A stretch of DNA of 64,000 nt from Azospirillum sp. TSO35-2 (lineage in GTDB: Bacteria; Pseudomonadota; Alphaproteobacteria; Azospirillales; Azospirillaceae), in assembly GCF_003116095.1 (NCBI RefSeq), contig NZ_LGRA01000021.1, forward strand, positions 625,943 through 689,942, written 5' to 3'. The position numbers were made by a program, and so were the translations under genes. Positions 17,106 through 25,333 of the stretch are shown one piece after another (within the stretch, counting starts at the first letter, position 1; every line of letters begins with the position of its first letter). The notes beneath the pieces are model-generated. The model was not told the origin of the DNA. It saw nothing but the letters and a program-made list of their open reading frames with translations, and did no database searches.

Positions 17106-18395
17106 ATGCACCAGCCCCTGGCGGCGATCAGGTCTCCCCACGCCGACCGGACCTCGCCGCGCATCCTGCTCTACAGCCACGACACCTTCGGGCTGGGCCA
17201 TCTGCGGCGATCCCGCACCATTGCCCAGGCGCTGGTGTCGGCGTTTCCCGACGCCTCGGCCCTGATCCTGACCGGCTCGCCGGTGGCCGGCCGCTTCGAC
17301 TTTCCGGAGCGGGTGGACCATGTCCGGCTGCCCGGCGTGGTGAAGCTGCCCGACGGCGGCTACACCGCCCGCAACCTCGGCCTGCCGATCGAGGAGACCA
17401 CGGCGATCCGGGCGGAGATCATCCGGGCGACCGCCCAGGCCTTCCGCCCGACGCTGGCCATCGTCGACAAGGAGCCGACCGGCCTGCACGGCGAGTTCCT
17501 GCCGGCGCTGGAGGAGATGCGGGCGGCCGGCCGCACCCGCGTGGTGCTGGGCCTGCGCGACGTGCTCGACGCGCCGGAGGCGCTGCAGCCGGAGTGGGAG
17601 CGCAAGGAGGCGATGGCCGCGGTCGAGCGCTATTACGACCAGCTCTGGATCTACGGCCTGCCGCAGGTCTACCGGCCGCTCGACGGGCTCGACCTGCCGG
17701 CGGAGATCGCCGCGCGGGTGCGCTACACCGGCTATCTGCGACGCGAGCCGCCGCCCCCGCGCACCGACCCGCCATCCTCCGCGGCGGCCCGCCCGCCCTA
17801 TGTGCTGGTGACGCCCGGCGGCGGCGGCGACGGCGCCGCGCTGGTCGACTGGACCATCGCCGCCTACGAGGCCGATCCCGATCTCAACCCGCACGCCCTG
17901 ATCGTCTACGGCCCCTTCCTGGACGACGCCCGCCGCCGCGGCTTCGCCCGCCGCATCCGCCGGCTGAAGGGCCGGGTCGAGACGATGGACTTCCATTCCC
18001 GCATGGAGGAGCTGTACGCCGGCGCCGTCGGCGTGGTGGCGATGGGCGGCTACAACACCTTCTGCGAGATCCTGTCCTTCGACAAGCCGTCGGTGCTGGC
18101 GCCGCGCACCCGGCCGCGGCTGGAGCAGCGCATCCGCGCCGAGGCGGCGGAGGCGCTGGGCCTGCTGCGCACCGTCGATTGCGACCGCGAGGGGGCCGAC
18201 CCGCTGGTGATGGCCCGGGCGATCCGCGCGCTGGCGGTCCAGCCGCCGCCGTCGGCCAGCCCGCTGCCCGGCCTGCTCGACGGGCTGGACCGCATCGTCG
18301 ACCTGACCCGCGACGTGCTGGACAGCGGGGCGCCCAAGGCCGCCGCGATCCGGCAGGCCGTCACCCGCTTTTCGGCGGCGAGCCGGCGCGCATGA
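17106..18395 (+). CDS. Predicted glycosyltransferase, MurG/GT-B-like (COG4671 type)
   Basis: A 429-residue protein. The N-terminal HDTFGLGHLRRSRTIAQAL (about 25-43) carries the GxGHxxR loop of MurG-like GT-B enzymes. The C-terminal half has the donor-side motifs YVLVTPGGGGDGA and VVAMGGYNTFCEIL. It should transfer a sugar from a nucleotide donor in the cytoplasm; substrates unknown. First gene of a six-gene chain with very short gaps or ATGA overlaps, and it has a distant paralogue at 21442. Confidence 0.8.
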   Translation: MHQPLAAIRSPHADRTSPRILLYSHDTFGLGHLRRSRTIAQALVSAFPDASALILTGSPVAGRFDFPERVDHVRLPGVVKLPDGGYTARNLGLPIEETTAIRAEIIRATAQAFRPTLAIVDKEPTGLHGEFLPALEEMRAAGRTRVVLGLRDVLDAPEALQPEWERKEAMAAVERYYDQLWIYGLPQVYRPLDGLDLPAEIAARVRYTGYLRREPPPPRTDPPSSAAARPPYVLVTPGGGGDGAALVDWTIAAYEADPDLNPHALIVYGPFLDDARRRGFARRIRRLKGRVETMDFHSRMEELYAGAVGVVAMGGYNTFCEILSFDKPSVLAPRTRPRLEQRIRAEAAEALGLLRTVDCDREGADPLVMARAIRALAVQPPPSASPLPGLLDGLDRIVDLTRDVLDSGAPKAAAIRQAVTRFSAASRRA

Positions 18396-18409
18396 CGCCA
18401 GGAGAGCCG

Positions 18410-19672
18410 ATGCCCTCCACCCCCGTGCCGAAGGGGCGCCCCCCCTTGCGTCTGGCGGTGGTGGTGAAGGGCTACCCGCGCCTGTCGGAGACCTTCATCG
18501 CCCAGGAGCTGCTGGCCTTGCAGGAGCGCGGGATCGAGCTGGCGATCTGGTCGCTGCGCCACCCCACCGACACGCGGCGCCACGCGCTGCACGACCGCAT
18601 CACCGCGCCGGTGCATTACCTGCCGGAGTATCTGCGCGACGAGCCGCTGCGGGTGCTGCGGGCGCTGCTGCGGCTGAACCCGGCACGGCTGTGGCCGGCG
18701 CTGCGGCTGTGGCTGCGCGACCTGCGGCGCGACCGCACGGCGAACCGGGTGCGGCGCTTCGGCCAAGCGCTCGTGCTGGCGGCCGAACTGCCGGCGGGCA
18801 CCCCCTTCCTCTACGCCCATTTCCTGCACACGCCGGCCTCGGTCGCCCGCTACGCCGCGCGGATCCGCGGCATCGGCTGGGGCTTTTCCGCCCACGCCAA
18901 GGACATCTGGACCACGCCGGACTGGGAGAAGCGCGAGAAGCTGGCCGACGCCCGCTTCGGCGCCACCTGCACCGCGGTGGGCGCCGCCCATCTGCGCGGG
19001 CTGGCGGCGGAGCCGGCGCGGATCGAGCTGGTCTATCACGGGCTGGACCTCTCCCGCTTCCCGCCGCCGCCGGACCGCGCGGCGGCACTGTCGCGCGACG
19101 GCTCGACACCCGACCGGGCGGTGGAGATCCTGTCGGTCGGCCGGCTGGTCGAGAAGAAGGGCTATGACCGGCTGCTCGACGCGCTGGCCCGGCTGCCGGA
19201 CGGGCTGCACTGGCGGCTGGTCCACATCGGCTCCGGCGACCTGAAGGGAAGCCTGCGCGCCCAGGCCGAGCGGCTCGGGCTGGCCGACCGCATCGACTGG
19301 CGCGGCGCGCAGGACCAGGCGACGGTGGTGGCGGCGCTGCGGCGGGCCGACCTGTTCGTGCTGACCAGCGTGGTGGCCGGCGACGGCGACCGCGACGGGC
19401 TGCCCAACGTGCTGATGGAGGCGGCGAGCCAGCGGCTGGCCATCCTGTCGACCGCCGTCTCGGCCATCCCGGAATTCATCACCGACGGCGTCCATGGCGT
19501 GCTGAGCGACGGCACCCCGGCCGACATCGCCGCCCACCTGTCCCGCTTGGCCGCCGACCCGGCGCTGCGCCTGCGGCTGGGCGAGGCGGCGCACCGCCGG
19601 CTGTGCGACGCCTTCGGCATGACCGCCGGCATCGACCGCCTCGTCCGCCGGCTTGAGGCCGCCGCGGCATGA
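18410..19672 (+). CDS. Glycosyltransferase family 4
   Basis: A 420-residue GT-B enzyme. The start at 18410 is favoured because AGGAGA lies 5 nt upstream; an in-frame ATG at 18392 overlaps the previous stop (ATGA) and is the alternative. N-terminal domain: AVVVKGYPRLSETFIAQELL, the pattern of exopolysaccharide transferases. Linker: ELVYHGLDLSRFPP. C-terminal donor domain: ILSVGRLVEKKGYDRLLDAL and DRDGLPNVLMEAASQRLAIL, where the E of LMEA sits in the GT4 EX7E region. Likely adds a sugar to a lipid- or protein-linked acceptor at the inner membrane face (family inference). Confidence 0.9.
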   Translation: MPSTPVPKGRPPLRLAVVVKGYPRLSETFIAQELLALQERGIELAIWSLRHPTDTRRHALHDRITAPVHYLPEYLRDEPLRVLRALLRLNPARLWPALRLWLRDLRRDRTANRVRRFGQALVLAAELPAGTPFLYAHFLHTPASVARYAARIRGIGWGFSAHAKDIWTTPDWEKREKLADARFGATCTAVGAAHLRGLAAEPARIELVYHGLDLSRFPPPPDRAAALSRDGSTPDRAVEILSVGRLVEKKGYDRLLDALARLPDGLHWRLVHIGSGDLKGSLRAQAERLGLADRIDWRGAQDQATVVAALRRADLFVLTSVVAGDGDRDGLPNVLMEAASQRLAILSTAVSAIPEFITDGVHGVLSDGTPADIAAHLSRLAADPALRLRLGEAAHRRLCDAFGMTAGIDRLVRRLEAAAA

Positions 19673-20805
19673 CCCGCCCGCTTTCCGTGCCGTTGCGGGT
19701 GGCCTTCTACGCCCCGCTGAAGCCGGTCGACCACCCGGTTCCCTCCGGCGACCGCCAGATGGCGCGGCTGATCCTGCGCGCGCTCGGCCTTGCCGGCTGT
19801 GCCGCCGAGGTCGCCAGCGACCTGCGCGTCTACGATGGCGCCGGCGACGCGGCGGTGCAGGCCCGGCTGATGGCCGACGCCGCGGCGGAGCGCGACCGGC
19901 TGCTGCGGCTCTACGAGGCCGAACCGGAGCGGCGGCCGTCGCTGTGGCTCAGCTACCATGTCTATTACAAGGCGCCCGACCTGATCGGCCCGGCGGTGGC
20001 GCGGGCGCTCGGCATCCCCTACGTCGTGGTGGAGGCGACGCGGGCGCGCAAGCGGCTGTCCGGCCCCTGGGCCGGCTTCGCCGCCGCCGCCGAATCCGCC
20101 ATCGCGGCGGCGGCCCTGGTGCTCTGCGTCAGCGCGCGCGACCGGCAGGCGGTGGAGGCTTACCGGCCGCCCGGCCAGCGGGTGGAAACCCTGGCGCCCT
20201 TCATCGAGCTGCCGCCGGTCCCGCCCCTCAGGGCAGCGGGGCACCCGCCGCGGCTGCTGACCGTCGCCATGATGCGGCCGGGCGACAAGCTGGCCTCCTA
20301 CCGGCTGCTGGCCGACGCGTTGGGCCGGCTGACCGATCGGCCCTGGACGCTCGACGTCGTCGGCGACGGCACCGCGGCGGACGAGGTCGCGGCGCTGCTC
20401 GCCCCCTTCGGCGCACGGGTGCGCCGCCACGGCGCCTGCCCGGCGGAGGAACTGTCCGTCCATTACCGCGCCGCCGACCTGTTGCTGTGGCCCGGCCTGA
20501 ACGAGGCGTTCGGCATGGTCTATCTGGAGGCGCAGGCGCACGGCGTCCCGGTGGTCGCGGTCGACAACGCCGGCACCGGCACGGTGATCCGCGACCGGGT
20601 CGGCGGCCGGCTGACCGGCCCGACGCCCGACGACTACACCGCAGCGGTGGCGGGGCTGCTGGCCGACCCGGCGGCGCTGCCGGCGCTCGGCCGCAGCGCC
20701 CGCGCCGACGTCGAGGCGCGGCACGGCCTGCCCGCCGCGGCGGAGCGGCTGCGCCGGCTGCTCGCCGAGCCGTTCGATGGGCTGGCCGACCGGGTGGCGG
20801 TATGA
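19669..20805 (+). CDS. Glycosyltransferase family 4
   Basis: A 378-residue protein whose ATG overlaps the preceding stop. It begins with VAFYAPLKPVDHPVPSGDRQ, a glycine/arginine acceptor loop, and has LLTVAMMRPGDKLASYRLLA as the start of the donor-binding half. The GT4 C-terminal motif is WPGLNEAFGMVYLEAQAHGV with the EX7E glutamates, then PVVAVDNAGTGTVI. Second of two GT4 enzymes in the chain; it probably extends the same glycan. Substrates unknown. Confidence 0.88.
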   Translation: MTRPLSVPLRVAFYAPLKPVDHPVPSGDRQMARLILRALGLAGCAAEVASDLRVYDGAGDAAVQARLMADAAAERDRLLRLYEAEPERRPSLWLSYHVYYKAPDLIGPAVARALGIPYVVVEATRARKRLSGPWAGFAAAAESAIAAAALVLCVSARDRQAVEAYRPPGQRVETLAPFIELPPVPPLRAAGHPPRLLTVAMMRPGDKLASYRLLADALGRLTDRPWTLDVVGDGTAADEVAALLAPFGARVRRHGACPAEELSVHYRAADLLLWPGLNEAFGMVYLEAQAHGVPVVAVDNAGTGTVIRDRVGGRLTGPTPDDYTAAVAGLLADPAALPALGRSARADVEARHGLPAAAERLRRLLAEPFDGLADRVAV

Positions 20806-21437
20806 TCCGGCTCGCCTTCCTGCGCCACGGTGTCACCGGCTGGAACCGGGAGGGGCGCATCCAGGGCCGCACCGACATCCCGCTGGACGGCGAGGGGCGG
20901 CAACGCCTCGCCCGCCTCACCCTGCCGGACGGCTGGCGCGACGCCGTCCTGCACGCCAGCCCGCTGTCCCGCGCGGTCGAAACCGCCGAACGGCTGGGCG
21001 GCGCCCGCCCGGTGCGCCGCGACGCCCGCCTGATCGAGATGGACTGGGGCGCCTGGGAGGGGCTGCGCGGCGTCGACCTGCGCGCCGACCCGGCCAGCGG
21101 CTACCGCGACCTGGAGGACTGGGGCTGGGACTTCCGCCCGCCCGGCGGCGAGAGCCCGGCCGACGTCCGCGACCGCCTGACCGGCTGGCTGGCCGAGCTG
21201 GCGGGAGGGGGCGTCGTTCCCTCTCCCGGGGCGGGAGAGGGACAGCCGCAACCCCACCTCGTCGTCACCCATGTCGGGGTGATGCGGGTGGCGCTGGCCT
21301 TGGCCTGGGGCTGGGATTTCCGCGGCCCGCCCCCGCTGCTGGTCAAGCGCGACCGGCTCTACGCGATGACGCTCGCCGCCGACGGGACGCTGCGCCCGGC
21401 CGGCGGCGTGGAGGGGGAGCGCTTGCCGTGCGTCTGA
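20802..21437 (+). CDS. Histidine phosphatase (phosphoglycerate-mutase-like)
   Basis: A 211-residue protein starting MIRLAFLRHGVTGWNREGRI; LRHGVTGWN is the catalytic RHG motif with the phospho-accepting histidine at residue 9. HASPLSRAVETAERL carries the second arginine and LIEMDWGAWEG the family glutamate; VVTHVGVMRVAL carries the second catalytic histidine. It overlaps the upstream glycosyltransferase (ATGA). In this setting it may remove phosphate from a sugar phosphate or lipid intermediate (inference). A 23-bp REP palindrome is read through as coding sequence at 21219-21241, giving the surface-loop text VPSPGAGEGQPQP between the active-site halves. Confidence 0.88.
   Translation: MIRLAFLRHGVTGWNREGRIQGRTDIPLDGEGRQRLARLTLPDGWRDAVLHASPLSRAVETAERLGGARPVRRDARLIEMDWGAWEGLRGVDLRADPASGYRDLEDWGWDFRPPGGESPADVRDRLTGWLAELAGGGVVPSPGAGEGQPQPHLVVTHVGVMRVALALAWGWDFRGPPPLLVKRDRLYAMTLAADGTLRPAGGVEGERLPCV
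21219..21241. repeat. REP-type palindrome inside a coding region (copy 2, inverted)
   Basis: This is the exact reverse complement of the 23-mers at 10700-10722 and 33264-33286. Here it is in frame within the histidine phosphatase gene and encodes a Pro/Gly-rich loop. Confidence 0.8.
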
Positions 21438-21441
21438 TGCC

Positions 21442-22587
21442 ATGCGCCTGATGATCGTCGTCACCCATCTGCTGGGCACCGGCCATCTCAGCCGCGCCCT
21501 GGCGCTGGCCGACGCGTTCGTCGGCGCCGGCTGGACCGTCGACGTCGTCAGCGGCGGGCGCCCGGCGCCCCATCTCGGCCAAGCCGGCGCGACGCTGCAC
21601 CAGTTGCCGCCGCTGGCCAGTGACGGCGCCGACTTCGCGACGCTGCTGACCGCCGACGGCCGGACCGCCGACGCCGCGCTGTTCGAGGCGCGGCGGCGGA
21701 TGCTGACCGGGTTGCTCGATGCGCTTCGCCCCGACGCGCTGATCACCGAGCTGTTCCCCTTCGGCCGCCGCGCGCTGGCCGCCGAGTTCGACGCGCTGCT
21801 GGAGCGCGCCCGCGCCCGTCCATCCCCGCCGCTGGTCCTCGCCTCCGTCCGCGACATCCTGGCGCCACCGTCCAAGCCGGCGCGGGTGGCGGAAACGGAA
21901 AAACGGCTGGCCCGCTTCTACGACGGCGTGCTGGTCCATTCCGACCCGGCGGTCATCCCGCTGGAGGACAGTTGGCCGCTGACCGCGGCGATGCTGCCCT
22001 TGTTGCGTTACACCGGCTTCGTCGTGCCGCCGCCGCCGATTGCCGACGATGGCGTGGACGGGCAGGGCGAAATCCTGGTCACCGCCGGCGGCGGCCCGGT
22101 CGGCCGCCCGGTGTTCGAGGCCGCCGCACGCTGCGCCGCCCTGGGGATTCTGCCGCAGCGCTGGCGGCTGCTGGTCGCCCACGGCGACGCGGCGCTGGCC
22201 GACGGGCTGCGGGCGCTGGCCCCGCCCGGCCGGCTGGTGGTGGAGCCGGTGCGGCCCGACTTCCGCACCCTGCTGGGCCGCGCCGCCGCCACGGTCGGGC
22301 GCTGCGGCTACAACACCGCGCTCGACTGCCTGACCGTCGGCGTGCCCAGCGTCTTCTGCCCGTTCGAGGACGGCCGGGAGGTCGAGCAGACCATCCGCGC
22401 CGCCATCCTCGCCCGCCGTCCCGGCATCGCCATGCTGCGCGAGGCGGAGCTGACGCCGGACAGCCTCGCCGCCGCGCTGGCCGGCGTGCTGGGCAGCCGT
22501 GGCCAGCCGCTCGACCCCGCCGCCCTGGCCGGCGCGGCGCGCAGCGTCGCCATCGTCGAAACCCTGCTGGCGGAGACACGGCGATGA
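21442..22587 (+). CDS. Predicted glycosyltransferase, MurG/GT-B-like (COG4671 type)
   Basis: A 381-residue protein starting MRLMIVVTHLLGTGHLSRAL, with the same GxGHxxR loop as the 17106 gene. The second half has ILVTAGGGPVGRPV and RAAATVGRCGYNTALDCLTV followed by PSVFCPFEDGREVEQ, typical of the MurG-like donor pocket. It starts 4 nt after the phosphatase stop. The two MurG-like genes bracket the two GT4 genes and the phosphatase, so the cluster probably makes one short defined glycan (inference). Confidence 0.8.
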   Translation: MRLMIVVTHLLGTGHLSRALALADAFVGAGWTVDVVSGGRPAPHLGQAGATLHQLPPLASDGADFATLLTADGRTADAALFEARRRMLTGLLDALRPDALITELFPFGRRALAAEFDALLERARARPSPPLVLASVRDILAPPSKPARVAETEKRLARFYDGVLVHSDPAVIPLEDSWPLTAAMLPLLRYTGFVVPPPPIADDGVDGQGEILVTAGGGPVGRPVFEAAARCAALGILPQRWRLLVAHGDAALADGLRALAPPGRLVVEPVRPDFRTLLGRAAATVGRCGYNTALDCLTVGVPSVFCPFEDGREVEQTIRAAILARRPGIAMLREAELTPDSLAAALAGVLGSRGQPLDPAALAGAARSVAIVETLLAETRR

Positions 22588-23360
22588 GCGGCTGGACGGC
22601 GGTGGAGGAGGAACTGGCGCGCTGGGCCGATCGCGGTCGGCGCTGCCCGCTCTGGCTGCGCGACGACGACGCGGTCGCCGCCAGCCCGGCGCTGGACCGG
22701 CTGCTGCGCGGCTGCGCCGCGGCCGGCGTGCCGCTCGGCATCGCGGCGATCCCGGCCGACGCGACGCCCTCGCTGCCGGAGGCGCTGGCCGGGCAGGAGC
22801 ACGCGGCGCTGCTGGTCCATGGCTGGGCCCACGCCGACCACGCCTCCCCCCACGGCAAGAAGTGCGAGTTCGGCCCGCAACGCCCGGCCGACGTCCGGCA
22901 GGCCGAGGCGGAGCGCGGGCTGGCCGCCCTGCGCGCCCTCTGTGGTCCCGGCGATGCTGGTCCGCGCGTGCTGCCGCTGTTCGTCCCGCCCTGGAACCGC
23001 ATGGCCCCCGACATGCCGGGGCTGCTGGCCGCCGCCGGCTACCGCGCGGTGTCCGCCTTCGGTCCGCCGCCGCCGGGCGATGCGTCCGGTCTGCGCTGGC
23101 TCAACACCCACCTTGACCTGATCGACTGGCGCGGCAGCCGCTCGGCGGTGGCGCTGGACGCGCTGTTGGACGCCCTGTGCCGGGAGTTGCGCGACCGCCG
23201 CGAAGGCACGCGCGATCCCGACGAGCCCATCGGCCTGCTGACCCACCACCGCGTCCACGACGCGGCGATCTGGGACCTGCTGGACCACCTGCTCGACCGC
23301 TTGGCCGGGCACCGGTCGGTGTGCTGGCCGCCCGTGGCGACGCTGCTGCCACCCGCCTAA
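22584..23360 (+). CDS. Polysaccharide-deacetylase-like protein
   Basis: A 258-residue protein overlapping the previous gene by ATGA. Early LWLRDDDAVAASPALDRLL has the DD metal/catalytic pair of NodB-type deacetylases, then LLVHGWAHADHASPHGKKCE with histidines where the family has its HxxxH metal site, and PLFVPPWNRMAPDM where the family has the RPPW-like motif. LLTHHRVHDAAIWDLL near the C-terminus supplies the last active-site histidine. Assignment rests on motif order; family members remove N- or O-acetyl groups from glycans. It closes the six-gene glycan chain. Confidence 0.75.
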   Translation: MSGWTAVEEELARWADRGRRCPLWLRDDDAVAASPALDRLLRGCAAAGVPLGIAAIPADATPSLPEALAGQEHAALLVHGWAHADHASPHGKKCEFGPQRPADVRQAEAERGLAALRALCGPGDAGPRVLPLFVPPWNRMAPDMPGLLAAAGYRAVSAFGPPPPGDASGLRWLNTHLDLIDWRGSRSAVALDALLDALCRELRDRREGTRDPDEPIGLLTHHRVHDAAIWDLLDHLLDRLAGHRSVCWPPVATLLPPA

Positions 23361-23417
23361 TCGCCCTTCCCACAAACAACCCGCAGCCCGGCGGAGTCCC
23401 CCTCTCCCCCCGCCGCC

Positions 23418-25151
23418 TCAGCCGGCCGGCTCCCGGACGGGCTGGCGCGCCGGCGCCGGGCGCTCCACCGAAAGCCCCATCACCGGACCATCGTCCCCCA
23501 GCCGTTGGCCGAGCAGGCGGTTCAGGCTCCACAGGATGCCTTCGGCGAGGCCCAGCGCGGTCAGCAGGCGGGTGCGTTCGGCCAGCGGGATGCCGGTGTC
23601 GGTTTCCAGATAGCTCTGGCGTAGGCGGGCGGCGGCACCGCTGCGGTCGCCGGTCAGGCTCCGCATCAGCGCCAGATCCTCACGGTCGCCGCTCGACAGC
23701 GCGGCGAGGCTCTCCAGCACCACCGCCTCCAGCGCCTCCACCAGGATGCCGGCGAACTGGCGGCCGGCGGGGGAGAGCGGCGTACCGGCCGTCTCCTGCG
23801 CGAAGGCATGGAGCTGGGTTTCCAGCGCGCGGCTCTGGTCCTGGGCCTGCAGCACCCGCATCAGGATGGCGACCAGCGGCGCCGGCAGGGCGCGTTTGCA
23901 CAGCCGGTCGGCGAAATCGCCGATCTCGCGGCCGAGCGAGCCCAGCGCCGCGTGGACCGTGGCGGCGGCGCGGATCCCCTCGCGGCCCCCCTTGCCGCCG
24001 TCCTCCGGCCTTGCGGCGGCGATCAGGCGGCCGAGCGCCTGCTGGTAGCGGTCCTGCTCCTTCTCCAGCATGCGGACGGCGGACTCCGGCTCGTCCAGCG
24101 CCTTGGCGAACAGGTAGCGGGGGAGCGACAGATCCTCCTGGTCGTCGGCCTTGCGCCCGACGCGGGAGAGCAGGCGCGCCATCAGCGGCACGAAGGGCAG
24201 CATCACCGCCGTGTTGAAGATGTTGAAGCCGGTCGAGTAGGTGGCGATGGCGATGGGGACCAGCGGATAGCCGGCGGTGCCGTCGGCGGCGGTCACCGCC
24301 GCGCCCGGATCGCCGCCCAGCGTCCAGGCGACCAGTTTAAGGCTCAGCGGGAACAGCGGCAGCATGACCAGCACGCCGATCACGTTGAAGGACATGTGGG
24401 CGTAGGCGGTGCGCCGGGCGTTGGGCGACAGGTTCAGCGCCGCGACGTAGGAGGTCGCCGTGGTGCCGACGTCGGCACCCAGCGTGAAGGCGAGCGCGGT
24501 GTGCCAGTCCATCACCCCCGACGCCCCCAGCCCCATGACGATGCCGATGGTGGCGGAGGAGGAATGGATGATCGCCGTCACCAGGGCGGAGATCGCGACG
24601 CAGACCAGGATGCCGCCATAGCTGTCGGCCGACAGCCAAGTGAAGACCTGCATCAGCTCCGGCGTCGAGCGGATCGGGCGGAAGCCGCTGGTCAGCAGGT
24701 CCAGCCCGTAGAAGATCATCCCGAGCCCGAGGACGGCGAGGGCGGAGTAGCGAACCTTGGGATTGCCGACGAACAGGTGGAGCAGCCCGGCGATGCCGAT
24801 CACCGGCAGGCCCCATTTGGCGATCGGCAAGGCGACGAAGATGGTGGTCAGGGTGGTGCCGATGTTGGCGCCCATGATCAGGCCGATCGCCTGTTCCAGC
24901 GTGATGATGCCGCTGTTGACGAAGCCGACCACCATCACCGTCATCACCGTGCTCGACTGGATGACCCCGGTGACGAAGGTGCCGGTGGCGAGCGCGAACA
25001 GGCGGTTGGTGGTGAAGCGCTCCAGCACCTGGCGCATGCGCGAGACGGCCAGCGACTGGATGCCGTCCGACAGGAACTCCATGCCCAGCATGAAGAGCCC
25101 GAGCCCGCCCAGCACACGGAAGACCATGTCCTGGAGAATTGCCGCATCCAT
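23418..25151 (-). CDS. Na/phosphate cotransporter family protein with PhoU-like tail
   Basis: A 577-residue protein. The start MDAAILQDMVFRVLGGLGLF at 25151 has GGGAGA upstream. Residues 1-320 hold two repeats of the NptA/Na-Pi cotransporter fold: GVIQSSTVMTVMVVGFVNSG and IIHSSSATIGIVMGLGASGV, each with the QSS/HSS motif for ion and phosphate binding. A helical C-terminal domain (about 360-560) resembles PhoU. It would take up phosphate with sodium, or export it, across the inner membrane. It runs convergently to the glycan chain with a 57-bp gap. Confidence 0.92.
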   Translation of the reverse strand: MDAAILQDMVFRVLGGLGLFMLGMEFLSDGIQSLAVSRMRQVLERFTTNRLFALATGTFVTGVIQSSTVMTVMVVGFVNSGIITLEQAIGLIMGANIGTTLTTIFVALPIAKWGLPVIGIAGLLHLFVGNPKVRYSALAVLGLGMIFYGLDLLTSGFRPIRSTPELMQVFTWLSADSYGGILVCVAISALVTAIIHSSSATIGIVMGLGASGVMDWHTALAFTLGADVGTTATSYVAALNLSPNARRTAYAHMSFNVIGVLVMLPLFPLSLKLVAWTLGGDPGAAVTAADGTAGYPLVPIAIATYSTGFNIFNTAVMLPFVPLMARLLSRVGRKADDQEDLSLPRYLFAKALDEPESAVRMLEKEQDRYQQALGRLIAAARPEDGGKGGREGIRAAATVHAALGSLGREIGDFADRLCKRALPAPLVAILMRVLQAQDQSRALETQLHAFAQETAGTPLSPAGRQFAGILVEALEAVVLESLAALSSGDREDLALMRSLTGDRSGAAARLRQSYLETDTGIPLAERTRLLTALGLAEGILWSLNRLLGQRLGDDGPVMGLSVERPAPARQPVREPAG

Positions 25152-25333
25152 GCCGTCGTTCTCCCGCCGTTCCACCCCTTGAACGGTCGAGCATACGCAT
25201 GGAAACAATCCCGACGGAAGGGCCGGGGACGCGAAAGGGGTAGGGGGTGACGGCGGCGGGGCGCCGGCCTTTCGACCGGCGCCCCCGCCAACTTCATGCC
25301 GCCAACATCATGCCGCCGGCGTCACGCCGACGG

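Noticed and set aside
17096..19672. A single 858-codon reading frame spanning two glycosyltransferases
   Set aside because: Only its second half (from 18410) is a real GT4 enzyme; the first half is out of frame with the MurG-like gene at 17106, so this is not a fusion.
19653..21437. A 594-codon frame suggesting a glycosyltransferase-phosphatase fusion
   Set aside because: The N-terminal part is a shadow of the GT4 gene; the phosphatase has its own ATG at 20802 overlapping the previous stop.
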